Of a DNA stretch of 64,000 bases, positions 50,187 through 58,403 are shown piece by piece; position 1 is the first letter of the stretch; every line of letters starts with the position of its first letter. The stretch comes from Paraflavitalea devenefica. GTDB lineage: Bacteria > Bacteroidota > Bacteroidia > Chitinophagales > Chitinophagaceae. Made by a program: the position numbers and the translations under genes. The notes beneath the pieces are model-generated. The model did not search any database. It was given only the letters and a program-made list of their open reading frames with translations, and had not been told where the DNA came from. The stretch lies in contig NZ_JAARML010000006.1 in the NCBI RefSeq assembly GCF_011759375.1, positions 124,001 to 188,000 of the forward strand, in the 5' to 3' direction.

Positions 50187-50699
50187 TTGACCCTGCAGGA
50201 ACAGCAATACATTTTCGATCAGTGGCTGCATCAGCACAAAGCGCTCTTCTTTAAGATAGTGCGCACCTATGCCTTTACCCCTATGGACCGGGATGACCTA
50301 TTCCAGGAGATCACCCTCCAGGTGTGGCATTCCATACCCTCGTTCAAAAATGAAGCGGCTGTGTCCACCTGGCTATACCGCATTGCCTTCAATACAGCCA
50401 TCAAGTGGTCGCAAAAAGAGCAAAAACACCACACGGCACGCGCTCCCCTTGACAGCGTGGAGCATATTTTACAGGACAATCACCTGCCCATGGACGAGCG
50501 GTTGACCTGGCTCTATGAAGAGATCTCAAAACTCAATGAAGTAGACCGCTCTATCACCTTGTTATTGTTAGAGGGCCTGAGCTACAGAGAGATGGCCCTC
50601 ATCCTGGGTATCACGGAGTCCAATATCGGGGTAAAGATCAACCGGATTAAAAAACACCTGGCTGGTAAATCTAAAAAAACTGAACCATATGGACTTTGA
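50187..50699 (+). CDS. ECF-type RNA polymerase sigma factor
   Basis: 170 residues from TTG; the nearest upstream ATG (50170) is out of frame. Region 2 at about 8-80 (FFKIVRTYAFTPMDRDDLFQEITLQVW, then STWLYRIAFNTAIKW) and region 4 at about 110-160 (LNEVDRSITLLLLEGLSYREMALILGITESNIGVKINRIKK). The following gene overlaps by 11 bases and encodes a membrane protein, probably its partner or anti-sigma factor. The family is unlike the FecI-type factor at 5.5 kb. Confidence 0.9.
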   Translation: MTLQEQQYIFDQWLHQHKALFFKIVRTYAFTPMDRDDLFQEITLQVWHSIPSFKNEAAVSTWLYRIAFNTAIKWSQKEQKHHTARAPLDSVEHILQDNHLPMDERLTWLYEEISKLNEVDRSITLLLLEGLSYREMALILGITESNIGVKINRIKKHLAGKSKKTEPYGL

Positions 50700-51258
50700 A
50701 GAATTGCAAAAAGTATGGGTGGCAGATAGCCAGGAGGCTGTTTATGTCATCAACGAGAAAGCCTTACACAACCGGATCACCTCGAAAAAGAATACGGCAC
50801 TGCATATTACCAATGTAAGTGAGTTGCTGCTCATCATAGGGAATGTCAGCGCCGGCATTTTTGTGGCTGGCGTAAGCTATTGGAACAACAACCGCAATAT
50901 TTTTATGTACATCATGGCAGCCTGGATGCTCCTGACAGCCGGGTATGTTTTGGTAAACCGCATCCGCCGGCTAAACAGGCAACCCAGGTTTGACCGCTCT
51001 ATGCAGGAAGAGCTTCAACACGCGCTGGCTACTGCCACGTACCAGGTACGGCTATCGCACCTCATGCGGCTGAACGTTTTACCCATTGGAATACTGAGCG
51101 TGCTGGGGGTGTGGGATGGAGTCAAAACGATTTGGTTCGCTGCGGGTATATTGCTTTTTTTTTGCATAGTGTATTATCTCTCAGGATGGGAACACAATAT
51201 CTATAAACGCAAAAAACGGGAACTGGAAATACTACAAAATAAATTAATGAAAGAGTAA
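50689..51258 (+). CDS. Membrane protein overlapping the ECF sigma factor, possible anti-sigma factor
   Basis: 189 residues. Its N-terminus (MDFEELQKVWVADSQEAVYVINEKALHNRITSKK-type helices, about 1-45) is acidic and helical like sigma-binding regions. Three to four membrane helices follow (LLLIIGNVSAGIFVAGVSYW, MYIMAAWMLLTAGYVLV, LPIGILSVLGVW, IWFAAGILLFFCIVYYL). It ends in a basic helix. No FecR or zinc anti-sigma motif is seen. The 11-base overlap with the sigma factor shows translation coupling. An anti-sigma role is inferred from position. Confidence 0.6.
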   Translation: MDFEELQKVWVADSQEAVYVINEKALHNRITSKKNTALHITNVSELLLIIGNVSAGIFVAGVSYWNNNRNIFMYIMAAWMLLTAGYVLVNRIRRLNRQPRFDRSMQEELQHALATATYQVRLSHLMRLNVLPIGILSVLGVWDGVKTIWFAAGILLFFCIVYYLSGWEHNIYKRKKRELEILQNKLMKE

Positions 51259-51317
51259 ATATTCCCGGAACAAATACAAACCGTCCCTTTTTACGTATAT
51301 AGTGTCAAAGGACTCTG

Positions 51318-51998
51318 ATGATGAACAAGGTAGCATTGTTCATGTATCTTTGCGTGTACCTATTTATCCCTTTGACAGCACAAGACATGAACCCAACCAA
51401 CTTAACCTACCTCGCCCTGGGCGATTCTTATACCATTGGGGAAGGTGTTCCCGAACACGAAAACTTCCCCCTCCAGGCCACCCAATTACTGAATCAGGCA
51501 GGTTATCCATTCGGCAAGCCTACCATCGTAGCCAAAACCGGCTGGACAACAGATGAGCTGCAGCAGGCCATTGCCGCTGCCAGCCTGGATAGCAACTATG
51601 GTATCGTGTCCTTACTGATCGGGGTTAATAACCAATACCGCGGCAGGAACCATACCGAATATGCCGCCCAGTTTGAAGAGCTGCTGCAACAGGCCATCGC
51701 CTTTGCCGGCCACAAGCCGCAACATGTATTCGTATTGTCCATCCCCGACTGGGGCGCTACGCCTTTTGCCGAAGGCAGGGACCGGGCACAGATCGCCCGG
51801 GAAATAGACCAGTTCAATGCGACGAATAAGGCCATTACCGAAAAATACCTGGTACACTATATTGACATTACGCCCGGCACCCGGGAAGCCGCCTCCGACA
51901 CTTCCCTCGTCACTACCGACCATTTGCACCCTTCCGGCAAAGAATATAGTCGCTGGGCAGCTAAACTGGCCGAAGCGGTAAAAGAGGAAATGAAGTAG
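51318..51998 (+). CDS. SGNH/GDSL family hydrolase
   Basis: 226 residues with a signal peptide (about 1-20). The nucleophile block ALGDSYTIGEG (GDSY instead of GDSL), the oxyanion residues in VSLLIGVNNQYRG and the catalytic DHLHPSGKEY (Asp and His) are visible. It is therefore an esterase or lipase of the SGNH type, possibly acting on acetylated sugars or lipids in the periplasm. It follows the sigma/membrane pair by about 60 bases and may be in the same unit, but no direct link is shown. Confidence 0.85.
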   Translation: MMNKVALFMYLCVYLFIPLTAQDMNPTNLTYLALGDSYTIGEGVPEHENFPLQATQLLNQAGYPFGKPTIVAKTGWTTDELQQAIAAASLDSNYGIVSLLIGVNNQYRGRNHTEYAAQFEELLQQAIAFAGHKPQHVFVLSIPDWGATPFAEGRDRAQIAREIDQFNATNKAITEKYLVHYIDITPGTREAASDTSLVTTDHLHPSGKEYSRWAAKLAEAVKEEMK

Positions 51999-52028
51999 CT
52001 TTGCGCCCATCATTCACTCTGTCCTTGC

Positions 52029-52541
52029 ATGGAAACGCAACAAGCTCAAGCCCCCGTTCTGAAATTAAGCTGGAGAGAAAAATTTGCCGGCCTGCTCGTA
52101 TTACTCATTGGCATTGTCTACCTGCTGTGGCAGATGACCGACTTTATATCGTCTAAATCCGGCGCCTATGCCGTGAAGGAGGGCGCCCTCCAGGTAAGTA
52201 CCAGTGAATTGTTCAACCATATACGGTCAATCATTTCCATTCTGCTCGCTTTTATAGGCGGCTGGTTGTTGCTGAAAGGCAAAAGAGCCGGCTGGGTGAT
52301 TGGTATATCACTGCTCTTCCTGCTCAACGTCATCGCTGCAGGCATTATGATTGCCAGCTATGCAGCAGTAGATAACCTGAACAAGATGGTGGGTGGCGCG
52401 TTGGTATTGCCCCTGCTGCTGGCACTGATCTTTTTACTGCTGCCATCGGCCCGGTTAAAATACAAGGTCGGCCGGAACACCCTTGTTACGACCGTGGCCT
52501 TGATAGTATTACTGATAGGACTGTATTTCTTCTTACAGTAG
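52029..52541 (+). CDS. Hypothetical four-helix membrane protein
   Basis: 170 residues. Helices at about 18-35 (FAGLLVLLIGIVYLLWQM), 64-80, 88-110 and 118-170, the last two close together. Loops are short, and no motif is seen. It starts 30 bases after the SGNH hydrolase stop and could be co-transcribed. Its stop overlaps the stop region of the convergent DUF4407 gene by nine bases. Confidence 0.6.
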   Translation: METQQAQAPVLKLSWREKFAGLLVLLIGIVYLLWQMTDFISSKSGAYAVKEGALQVSTSELFNHIRSIISILLAFIGGWLLLKGKRAGWVIGISLLFLLNVIAAGIMIASYAAVDNLNKMVGGALVLPLLLALIFLLLPSARLKYKVGRNTLVTTVALIVLLIGLYFFLQ

Positions 52542-53798
52542 ATCGCCTTCATCCACCTGGTAGCGTTCCTTGATCTTGCGCATCACCTCATCCATCGAGG
52601 AGCGGTGATCTTTGGGATTCCACTCTCCCCGCTCCCATTTGTCCAGCTCCTCATCAATATGCTTTTGCTGCAGGGCTGTCAGCTTATCGGTCAGTTGATC
52701 CGACATTTCCTTTTGCTTGCGGTAAAAGGCTTTCTTCTTCTCCGATGTCAGTTCCTTGTCCTTACGCATCTCATTTTCCGAAGCGGCCATCAGCGTCAGT
52801 TCTTCTTTGGCCAGGGCAATATCATAAGGGCCTACCGGCATAATGAGCTTGGATAAAATAGGGCCTACTTCTATCAGGATGATCAGCAGCGATAACAATA
52901 AACTGGTCCAGAATACGCTGCTTTCTTCGCCGGCCAGGTCGGTCAGCGCCTTATTGCGTTCCAGGAAGCCCACATTGGCTTTGGCTGAGGCTTCATATTG
53001 TTTACGCTTTTCTTCCAGGGAAGCCTTGGCCCCGGCAAGAATGCTGTCCTGCTTTCCGATATCCGCCTGTAATTGCAACAGCTCCGGACCATGTTGCTGG
53101 CGGGCATTGCCAAAAGCGTCCATTTTCAGCCTGGTCAGTTGTTCTATCCCCCTTCGTCCCGACCCGCCGGTACCATCTGCTTCCTGCACATACGACAGTT
53201 GCAGGCGGTGCAGGGTATCTTCAAGAGACAGCTTCCTGTTCATCAGCCGGTTGCGCTCTGTTTCGGTAGTCTGCATCAGGGCGGTGTTCTCCGCCTGCAG
53301 CAGGCTGTCATTCAGTTGTATCTTCTTGTGGATATTCTCCACCACCTTGGTATCAATCTCTTTTTCGAAGATCTTCAGTTCCAGTGGCCGGGCAATCGTA
53401 ACACCGATCAGCAGCGCCAGGGCAATACGCGGCACTGCCATCCAGAACTGTTTACGCCTGCTCACGCCATACTTGCGCATCGTGGATACCAGGAAACGGT
53501 CGAAGTTGAATATGATCAATCCCCAGATAATGGCAAAAAGGATGGTCCACCCAAAGCTGTTGAAAATACTGTAAATGGCATAGCCGGAAGAGATGGCCGC
53601 CAGTACAAAAGTGGCCAGGATCACGCCTCCCAGGCCACTGTATTTGCTATGTTCGGAAGGGAATTGCTTCAGCAGTTGCTGGTGGGCGCCGGCGCACCAC
53701 CAGAGGAAATTATTGTCGGATCGTTTACCGCCTCCTCCCCCGCTAAAAGAGTCGTAGGCATACAGGTCATTATCCTGCACAGGTTCTTTGGCAGCCAT
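52533..53798 (-). CDS. DUF4407 family membrane protein
   Basis: 421 residues. Matches DUF4407: LWWCAGAHQQLLKQFPSEHSKYSGLGG near the start, four membrane helices (LATFVLAAISSGYAIYSIF, ILFAIIWGLIIFNFDRFLV, FWMAVPRIALALLIGVTIA, FWTSLLLSLLIILIEVGPIL), and a long coiled-coil domain between helices 3 and 4 (about 150-290, rich in Glu, Gln and Leu). A second acidic helical tail ends the protein. Function is not known; related proteins have been proposed in membrane stress or transport. Overlaps the convergent gene end. Confidence 0.85.
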   Translation of the reverse strand: MAAKEPVQDNDLYAYDSFSGGGGGKRSDNNFLWWCAGAHQQLLKQFPSEHSKYSGLGGVILATFVLAAISSGYAIYSIFNSFGWTILFAIIWGLIIFNFDRFLVSTMRKYGVSRRKQFWMAVPRIALALLIGVTIARPLELKIFEKEIDTKVVENIHKKIQLNDSLLQAENTALMQTTETERNRLMNRKLSLEDTLHRLQLSYVQEADGTGGSGRRGIEQLTRLKMDAFGNARQQHGPELLQLQADIGKQDSILAGAKASLEEKRKQYEASAKANVGFLERNKALTDLAGEESSVFWTSLLLSLLIILIEVGPILSKLIMPVGPYDIALAKEELTLMAASENEMRKDKELTSEKKKAFYRKQKEMSDQLTDKLTALQQKHIDEELDKWERGEWNPKDHRSSMDEVMRKIKERYQVDEGDLL

Positions 53799-53933
53799 AA
53801 GAATGCTTTAATGAATAAATTGTAATAATTGGAACGATAGCGGTTGAAGTGGGACCAGAATACAACGGCAAATAAACGGATAAATTGTAAATGAAATGTG
53901 AAAAATGAGACACTTAAAATGAGCAGGTTAACA

Positions 53934-54359
53934 TTAGTCCTTGAATGGTTCATCCGAATCCCGGTATCCGCCAATGAAGGACAAGAGAATATAACCCAGG
54001 CCGGCCAGCGTGAAGACAATGGCCATGGCCCATATCAAAATGGGACGCACCAATATGCCGCCATAGGTATATACATAATAAATATAGAAGGAAGCAGCCA
54101 GCCCTAACAGTAAGAAAAAAGCGCCATACAGGTAGCCACTCCGGTTTTCTTTTTTAAACTCTCCGCCATTGGCGGCAAATAACTCTTCCAGCAACTGGGT
54201 GGCCTCTATATAATCCATGCCCCGGTAATCGGCCGTAAGGCTTTCCAGAATATGCTCCCGCTTGGAACCTGCTTTCACAGCATCCACTGCATACAGGAAA
54301 TTGTCTTCACGTACTCCCTGGTCAAGATAACGGGCTTTAATAGCGTCAATATTTTTCAT
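53934..54359 (-). CDS. Hypothetical membrane protein
   Basis: 141 residues. The first about 75 are soluble and helical (NIDAIKARYLDQGVREDNFLYA, HILESLTADYRGMDYIEATQLLEELFAAN). Two membrane helices follow (YLYGAFFLLLGLAASFYIYYV, RPILIWAMAIVFTLAGLGYILLSFI), with a short acidic tail. I do not recognise it. It is upstream of the DUF4407 gene on the same strand, 135 bases away. Confidence 0.55.
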   Translation of the reverse strand: MKNIDAIKARYLDQGVREDNFLYAVDAVKAGSKREHILESLTADYRGMDYIEATQLLEELFAANGGEFKKENRSGYLYGAFFLLLGLAASFYIYYVYTYGGILVRPILIWAMAIVFTLAGLGYILLSFIGGYRDSDEPFKD

Positions 54360-54415
54360 GGGTGGTTGGGGTATAATCAGGCATACAAAATATAATCAAT
54401 TGCGCAAGATTCCAA

Positions 54416-54479
54416 GCCTTCTCACCCCTGATGCCTCATTGCCTTTATGCCTTGTTACCTCAATGCCTTCTTACCTTAC
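54416..54479. repeat. Octamer tandem array at the NRAMP stop codon
   Basis: Six clear 8-base units (for example TGCCTTTA, TGCCTTGT, TACCTCAA, TGCCTTCT) run from 54432 to 54479, with two weaker ones before them (54416-54431). Read on the minus strand, the first unit covers the TAA stop codon of the transporter gene. No inverted partner array is seen. Confidence 0.65.
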
Positions 54480-55714
54480 TTCCACAACGCCGGCAAATCA
54501 CTCATAATTGCCTTCGCCCCCATATAGCCCATCACCACTACGACGGCCCAGCCGGCCAGTTGCATCCATAATGGATGACGGTAATCTTTCATCAGTTTGC
54601 GGTTCATGGCAGCGATTAATATAATGGCCAGTCCCACGGGCAGGATCAGCCCATTTATCACACCGGCAGCAATCAGCAACTGTTTAGGTTTGCCGATCCA
54701 TACAAAGATGATCGTGGAAAGAATAATAAATACAGAAATACACAAACGCTCATAACGCGCAAAAACAGGATGGAATGTTTTAAAGAAAGAGACCGAGGTA
54801 TAGGCCGCCCCCACTACCGAGGAAATGGCGGCACTCCACAATACCACCCCAAAAATGCGGAAGCCGATCTCCCCTGCCGCATGCCTGAATACACTGGCCG
54901 GTGGATTATTGGCATCCAGCACCACGCCCTGTACCATCACACCCAATGCAGCCAGGAACAATACATACCGCATAATGCTGCTGATAACAATGCCACTCAT
55001 GGCGCTGCGGTTTACCTGCGGTATATAGGCGGTGCCTTTAATACCCGCATCCAGCAGCCGGTGCGCGCCGGAAAAAGTAATATACCCGCCCACCGTACCG
55101 CCCACCAGTGCTACAATGGCTACCGTGCTGATCTTCTCCGGCATGATCGTCTGCCTCAAGGCTTCTCCCAACGGAGGATGCGCACTAAAGGCAATGAATA
55201 AAGTAAGCAGGATCTTGACCACGCCCAGCGTCTTTGTAAATCCGTCCAGCATCTTGCCGATCTCACTGAGCCAGAACAGTAACAACGCCACTACACAACT
55301 GATCACTGCCCCTTTTTCAAAAGACATCCCGGTGAGCACATTCATGCCCAACCCACAACCTGCTATATTACCAATATTAAAAGCAAAACCACCCATGATC
55401 ACCAGTACAGCCAGGAAATAACCCAGTCCCGGCAACAAGCGGTTGGCCAGGTCCTGTGCCCGCAGCTCACTGATCGTTAAAATGCGCCAGGTATTCAGTT
55501 GCGCGCCGATGTCGAGCAGTACAGATACCAGAATCACAAAGCCCATCCCGGCCAGCAACTGCTGGGTGAATACCGTCGTTTGTGTTAGGAACCCCGGACC
55601 TATGGAGGAATTGGCCATCAGGAAAGCGGCCCCGAGGATGGCGCCGCCGCCGCCGAATACAACACGCTTATCAGGAGAAGGAGTACCGGATCTTTTAAAT
55701 GGCTGTAATTTCAA
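54476..55714 (-). CDS. NRAMP-type transporter linked to 5-oxoprolinase (YcsG-like)
   Basis: 412 residues with 10-11 membrane helices. Sequence and gene order match the NRAMP-superfamily YcsG of Bacillus, found next to the 5-oxoprolinase genes: SIGPGFLTQTTVF in the first helix carries the family DPGN-like spot as SIGPG, and FSGAHRLLDAGIKG is in the middle. The lack of the normal DPGN and MPH motifs suggests it does not carry divalent metals in the classical way; it may move 5-oxoproline or a related ligand. It overlaps pxpA by 20 bases, so translation is coupled. Confidence 0.83.
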   Translation of the reverse strand: MKLQPFKRSGTPSPDKRVVFGGGGAILGAAFLMANSSIGPGFLTQTTVFTQQLLAGMGFVILVSVLLDIGAQLNTWRILTISELRAQDLANRLLPGLGYFLAVLVIMGGFAFNIGNIAGCGLGMNVLTGMSFEKGAVISCVVALLLFWLSEIGKMLDGFTKTLGVVKILLTLFIAFSAHPPLGEALRQTIMPEKISTVAIVALVGGTVGGYITFSGAHRLLDAGIKGTAYIPQVNRSAMSGIVISSIMRYVLFLAALGVMVQGVVLDANNPPASVFRHAAGEIGFRIFGVVLWSAAISSVVGAAYTSVSFFKTFHPVFARYERLCISVFIILSTIIFVWIGKPKQLLIAAGVINGLILPVGLAIILIAAMNRKLMKDYRHPLWMQLAGWAVVVVMGYMGAKAIMSDLPALWK

Positions 55715-56456
55715 TACCGTGTCGTTTTAATGTATGTTTTATTCGTTGGGCAAAAGCCAGTGCATGCGCTCCGTCGCTATGGATACAAACTGTTTCGGCC
55801 TCAATAGGTATCGTTTTGCCACTGGTGGTAGTTACAGACTCCTTCCCTATCATCTGCAACACCTGCTTAATACAAGCATCTTCTTCTTCAATGAGGGCAT
55901 TGGCTTCCGAACGTGGTGTAAGACTGCCATCATCACGGTAAGTCCTGTCGGCAAATACCTCACTGTAGGTAGCCAGTTTTACAGATTGCGCCCTTTTGAT
56001 CAACTCACTGCCCGAAAGGCCATACAGGAGGAGGTTTTTGTCTAAATTTTTTACAGCCAGGCAAATGGTGGTGGCCAATGCGGGATCTGCCGCGGCCATA
56101 TTATATAAAGCGCCATGGGGCTTCACATGATGCAGGTCTGCATTGTATAATTTCAGGAAAGCCTGCAAAGCGCCTACCTGGTAGGTTACCAGGTCGTACA
56201 CCATTTCAGGCGACAGATGCATATGGCTGCGGCCAAAATTATCCCGGTCCATAAAAGAAGGGTGTGCGCCAATGGCTATACCTGCCTCCAGCGCCGCTTC
56301 TACCAACTCATGCATGGTGTGCGGATCACCCGCATGGAACCCGCAGGCTATATTAATGGAACTGACGTACGGAAATAAAGCAAGGTCTTTTGTTATATCA
56401 TAAGGCCAGAGATGGGTGCTTTCCCCCATATCACAGTTAATATCAATTTCTAACAT
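55695..56456 (-). CDS. pxpA: 5-oxoprolinase subunit A (LamB/YcsF family)
   Basis: 253 residues, usual length. Together with PxpB and PxpC it opens 5-oxo-L-proline to L-glutamate using ATP. Family motifs: IDINCDMGEST at the start, SSINIACGFHAGDPHTMH, IGAHPSFMDRDNFGR, VKPHGALYNMA and TVCIHSDGAHALAFAQRI. The fold is a distorted TIM-type barrel. It overlaps pxpC by seven bases and the transporter gene by 20 bases. Confidence 0.94.
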   Translation of the reverse strand: MLEIDINCDMGESTHLWPYDITKDLALFPYVSSINIACGFHAGDPHTMHELVEAALEAGIAIGAHPSFMDRDNFGRSHMHLSPEMVYDLVTYQVGALQAFLKLYNADLHHVKPHGALYNMAAADPALATTICLAVKNLDKNLLLYGLSGSELIKRAQSVKLATYSEVFADRTYRDDGSLTPRSEANALIEEEDACIKQVLQMIGKESVTTTSGKTIPIEAETVCIHSDGAHALAFAQRIKHTLKRHGIEITAI

Positions 56457-57445
56457 ACTAATTGGTTCAGGTGATCGTGACAGGCCCGCTGAATAATACT
56501 CAGCTCATGCTCCTGTGAAAATAACAATTGCTCCGCAGTTGGCATGTCCACCATACTGAAATGAATGCTGTCGCTGGGCCTTAACTGCGCCAGTTTGGGC
56601 AGTTGGGAAGAGATGACATGGCCGATGCGGGGGTAACCGCCCGTCGTCTGGTGATCGGCCATCAGCAGGATCAGTTGTCCATCCGGCAACAACTGTATCG
56701 TACCAAAACTCACACCGGTAGAGACCAGCTCAGCAGGATGTTGCTGTTGTAAGGCCACCCCGCGCAACTGGTAGCCCATGCGATCGGAAAAGGGATGGAT
56801 AATAAAATTATTGTCCAGCATTTCACGCTGGGAAGTATGGGTTAACTGGGTCCATTCATTGCCAATGGTAAATAATATCTCATGGGGCAGTTGATACGTT
56901 TTGCCGGTATCCACCCGCCAGTTCAGGGGCTGGTATTCCCGGCTTTCTTTCAGCAGCCCGGCAAAATAAATACTGTTCTCCTTAAAAGGCACTTCATCGC
57001 CTTTTTCCAGCCTGCGCCCCTGGTAACCGCCGGCGCCGGCCTTCAGGTTGGTGCTGTAGCTGTTCAGCCAACGGGGCACGCAAAAACCACCATGAACAGC
57101 CAGGTAACAACGGCTGCCATACTGCCATTTGGGAAAATGCAGGAGGGTATTCCTGCGCACCACAATCGGCCGCCAGGTACTCACCGGCTCATTATCATTC
57201 AGCGTAGGCGTAAAATCGGCCCCGGTAATGCTGATCAGGGCATTCTGTTCAAACAACAACTGGGCGCCGGGAAAATGGATCTCCATCACGGCTTCCCCTG
57301 GCTCATTGCCTACCAGCATATTGGCTACGCGGGCGGCGTAACTGTCCATAACTCCCCCGGGATTGATACCCCAGCTACTGTAACCATACCGGCCCATATC
57401 CTGGATGGTATCCAGCAGTCCGGGTTTGATAATTGATAATGACAT
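56450..57445 (-). CDS. pxpC: 5-oxoprolinase subunit C (biotin-dependent carboxylase-like, KipA)
   Basis: 331 residues, usual length. Motifs: GLLDTIQDMGRYGYSSWGINPGG at the N-terminus, LISITGADFTPTLN, SRCYLAVHGGF, then MGYQLRGVALQ and TGGYPRIGHVISSQLPKLAQLRP. It pairs with PxpB in the ATP-dependent cleavage of 5-oxoproline. Starts 15 bases after pxpB and overlaps pxpA. Confidence 0.94.
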   Translation of the reverse strand: MSLSIIKPGLLDTIQDMGRYGYSSWGINPGGVMDSYAARVANMLVGNEPGEAVMEIHFPGAQLLFEQNALISITGADFTPTLNDNEPVSTWRPIVVRRNTLLHFPKWQYGSRCYLAVHGGFCVPRWLNSYSTNLKAGAGGYQGRRLEKGDEVPFKENSIYFAGLLKESREYQPLNWRVDTGKTYQLPHEILFTIGNEWTQLTHTSQREMLDNNFIIHPFSDRMGYQLRGVALQQQHPAELVSTGVSFGTIQLLPDGQLILLMADHQTTGGYPRIGHVISSQLPKLAQLRPSDSIHFSMVDMPTAEQLLFSQEHELSIIQRACHDHLNQLVC

Positions 57446-57459
57446 AGACTGCGTCGGGT

Positions 57460-58137
57460 TTATAGTTCATAAAACTCCACTTCGTCACCAGCCTTTAAGA
57501 GTACGGGATTTTTAGACTGAGCGTTGAACAATTGCAGCGGTGTACGGCCGATAATATTCCATCCTCCCGGGCAGGCAAAGGGGTAAATGCCTGTTTGTGA
57601 GCCTGCTATGCCCACACTGCCTGGCGCTACCATCACTGGTTTTTCTTTGCGGGGCAGGGCTATCAGTTCATCTACTTCGGCCAAATAGGAAAATCCCGGC
57701 AGGAAACCGATCATATACACCCGGTACACCCTGGCAGTATGCAGCCGCACCACTTCTTCCGGGGTCAGTTGCTTTTGCCGGGCCAGGGACTCCAGGTCCC
57801 CGCCGTTTTCTGCGCCATAATAAACAGGGATACGGTGTTTTACCGGGGTGCTGGTTGCCGAAGCGGCTGATTGGCGGTAAGCAACAGCCACCCTTTCCCG
57901 CACCCATTCAAATACCGTACGGGGAGGCCGGTAATGGCTTTTAATGAGTACAGGATCATACAAAATGGTAAGTGAGGAATAAGCGGTGATAATGTCTTTC
58001 AGGCCTTCGAAGCTATTTTGTTGCAGCCAGTCCTGCATAGCCAGCACCTTTCCGTTCAGCGTTTCGCTGAGCCGGTTACCGAGGTCAATGGTAACGGCCC
58101 CATCTCCCATGGGGTATATGTCGGGTAATTGATTCAC
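57460..58137 (-). CDS. pxpB: 5-oxoprolinase subunit B (KipI family)
   Basis: 225 residues, usual length. Motifs: YPMGDGAVTIDLGNRL near the start, RVYMIGFLPGFSYLAEVD, the APGSVGIAGSQTGIYPF loop and PGGWNIIGRTPLQLFNA. In Bacillus, KipI also inhibits the KinA kinase; no such role can be inferred here. First gene of the operon pxpB-pxpC-pxpA-transporter on the minus strand. A palindrome pair lies 50-115 bases upstream. Confidence 0.94.
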   Translation of the reverse strand: MNQLPDIYPMGDGAVTIDLGNRLSETLNGKVLAMQDWLQQNSFEGLKDIITAYSSLTILYDPVLIKSHYRPPRTVFEWVRERVAVAYRQSAASATSTPVKHRIPVYYGAENGGDLESLARQKQLTPEEVVRLHTARVYRVYMIGFLPGFSYLAEVDELIALPRKEKPVMVAPGSVGIAGSQTGIYPFACPGGWNIIGRTPLQLFNAQSKNPVLLKAGDEVEFYEL

Positions 58138-58186
58138 GAGCAGGCGGCAGGATCAGCCATCGGCTAAAGATATTGATTCTTACCAT

Positions 58187-58253
58187 AAAACCTGACAGGT
58201 TTATTCAGCCTGCGGTATTAAGTGCCGCCAGCCGGCAAAACCTGTCAGGTTTT
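58187..58253. repeat. Two inverted copies of a palindrome
   Basis: AAAACCTGACAGGTTT (58187-58202) and its exact complement (58238-58253) stand 35 bases apart, and each is nearly palindromic itself. They lie between the divergent pxpB and topA genes. They could bind a dimeric regulator or form a hairpin. Confidence 0.6.
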
Positions 58254-58403
58254 ACCCATCAGGTTAAATCTTGTTTAACATTCGTCATTGCCACTGATTT
58301 TCTTTATTTTATACAGGTCGTGGCTGGCATCAATTTGTTGATTTCATGCTTATACACTAAACTTGCACGCCAACAGGCCTATTTTAAACCGTTCAAACAA
58401 CGT

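Noticed and set aside
58173..58403. Upstream extension of topA by 77 codons
   Set aside because: The family start MAKNLLIVESPAKAK begins at 58404, and the extra codons run through palindromic intergenic DNA.
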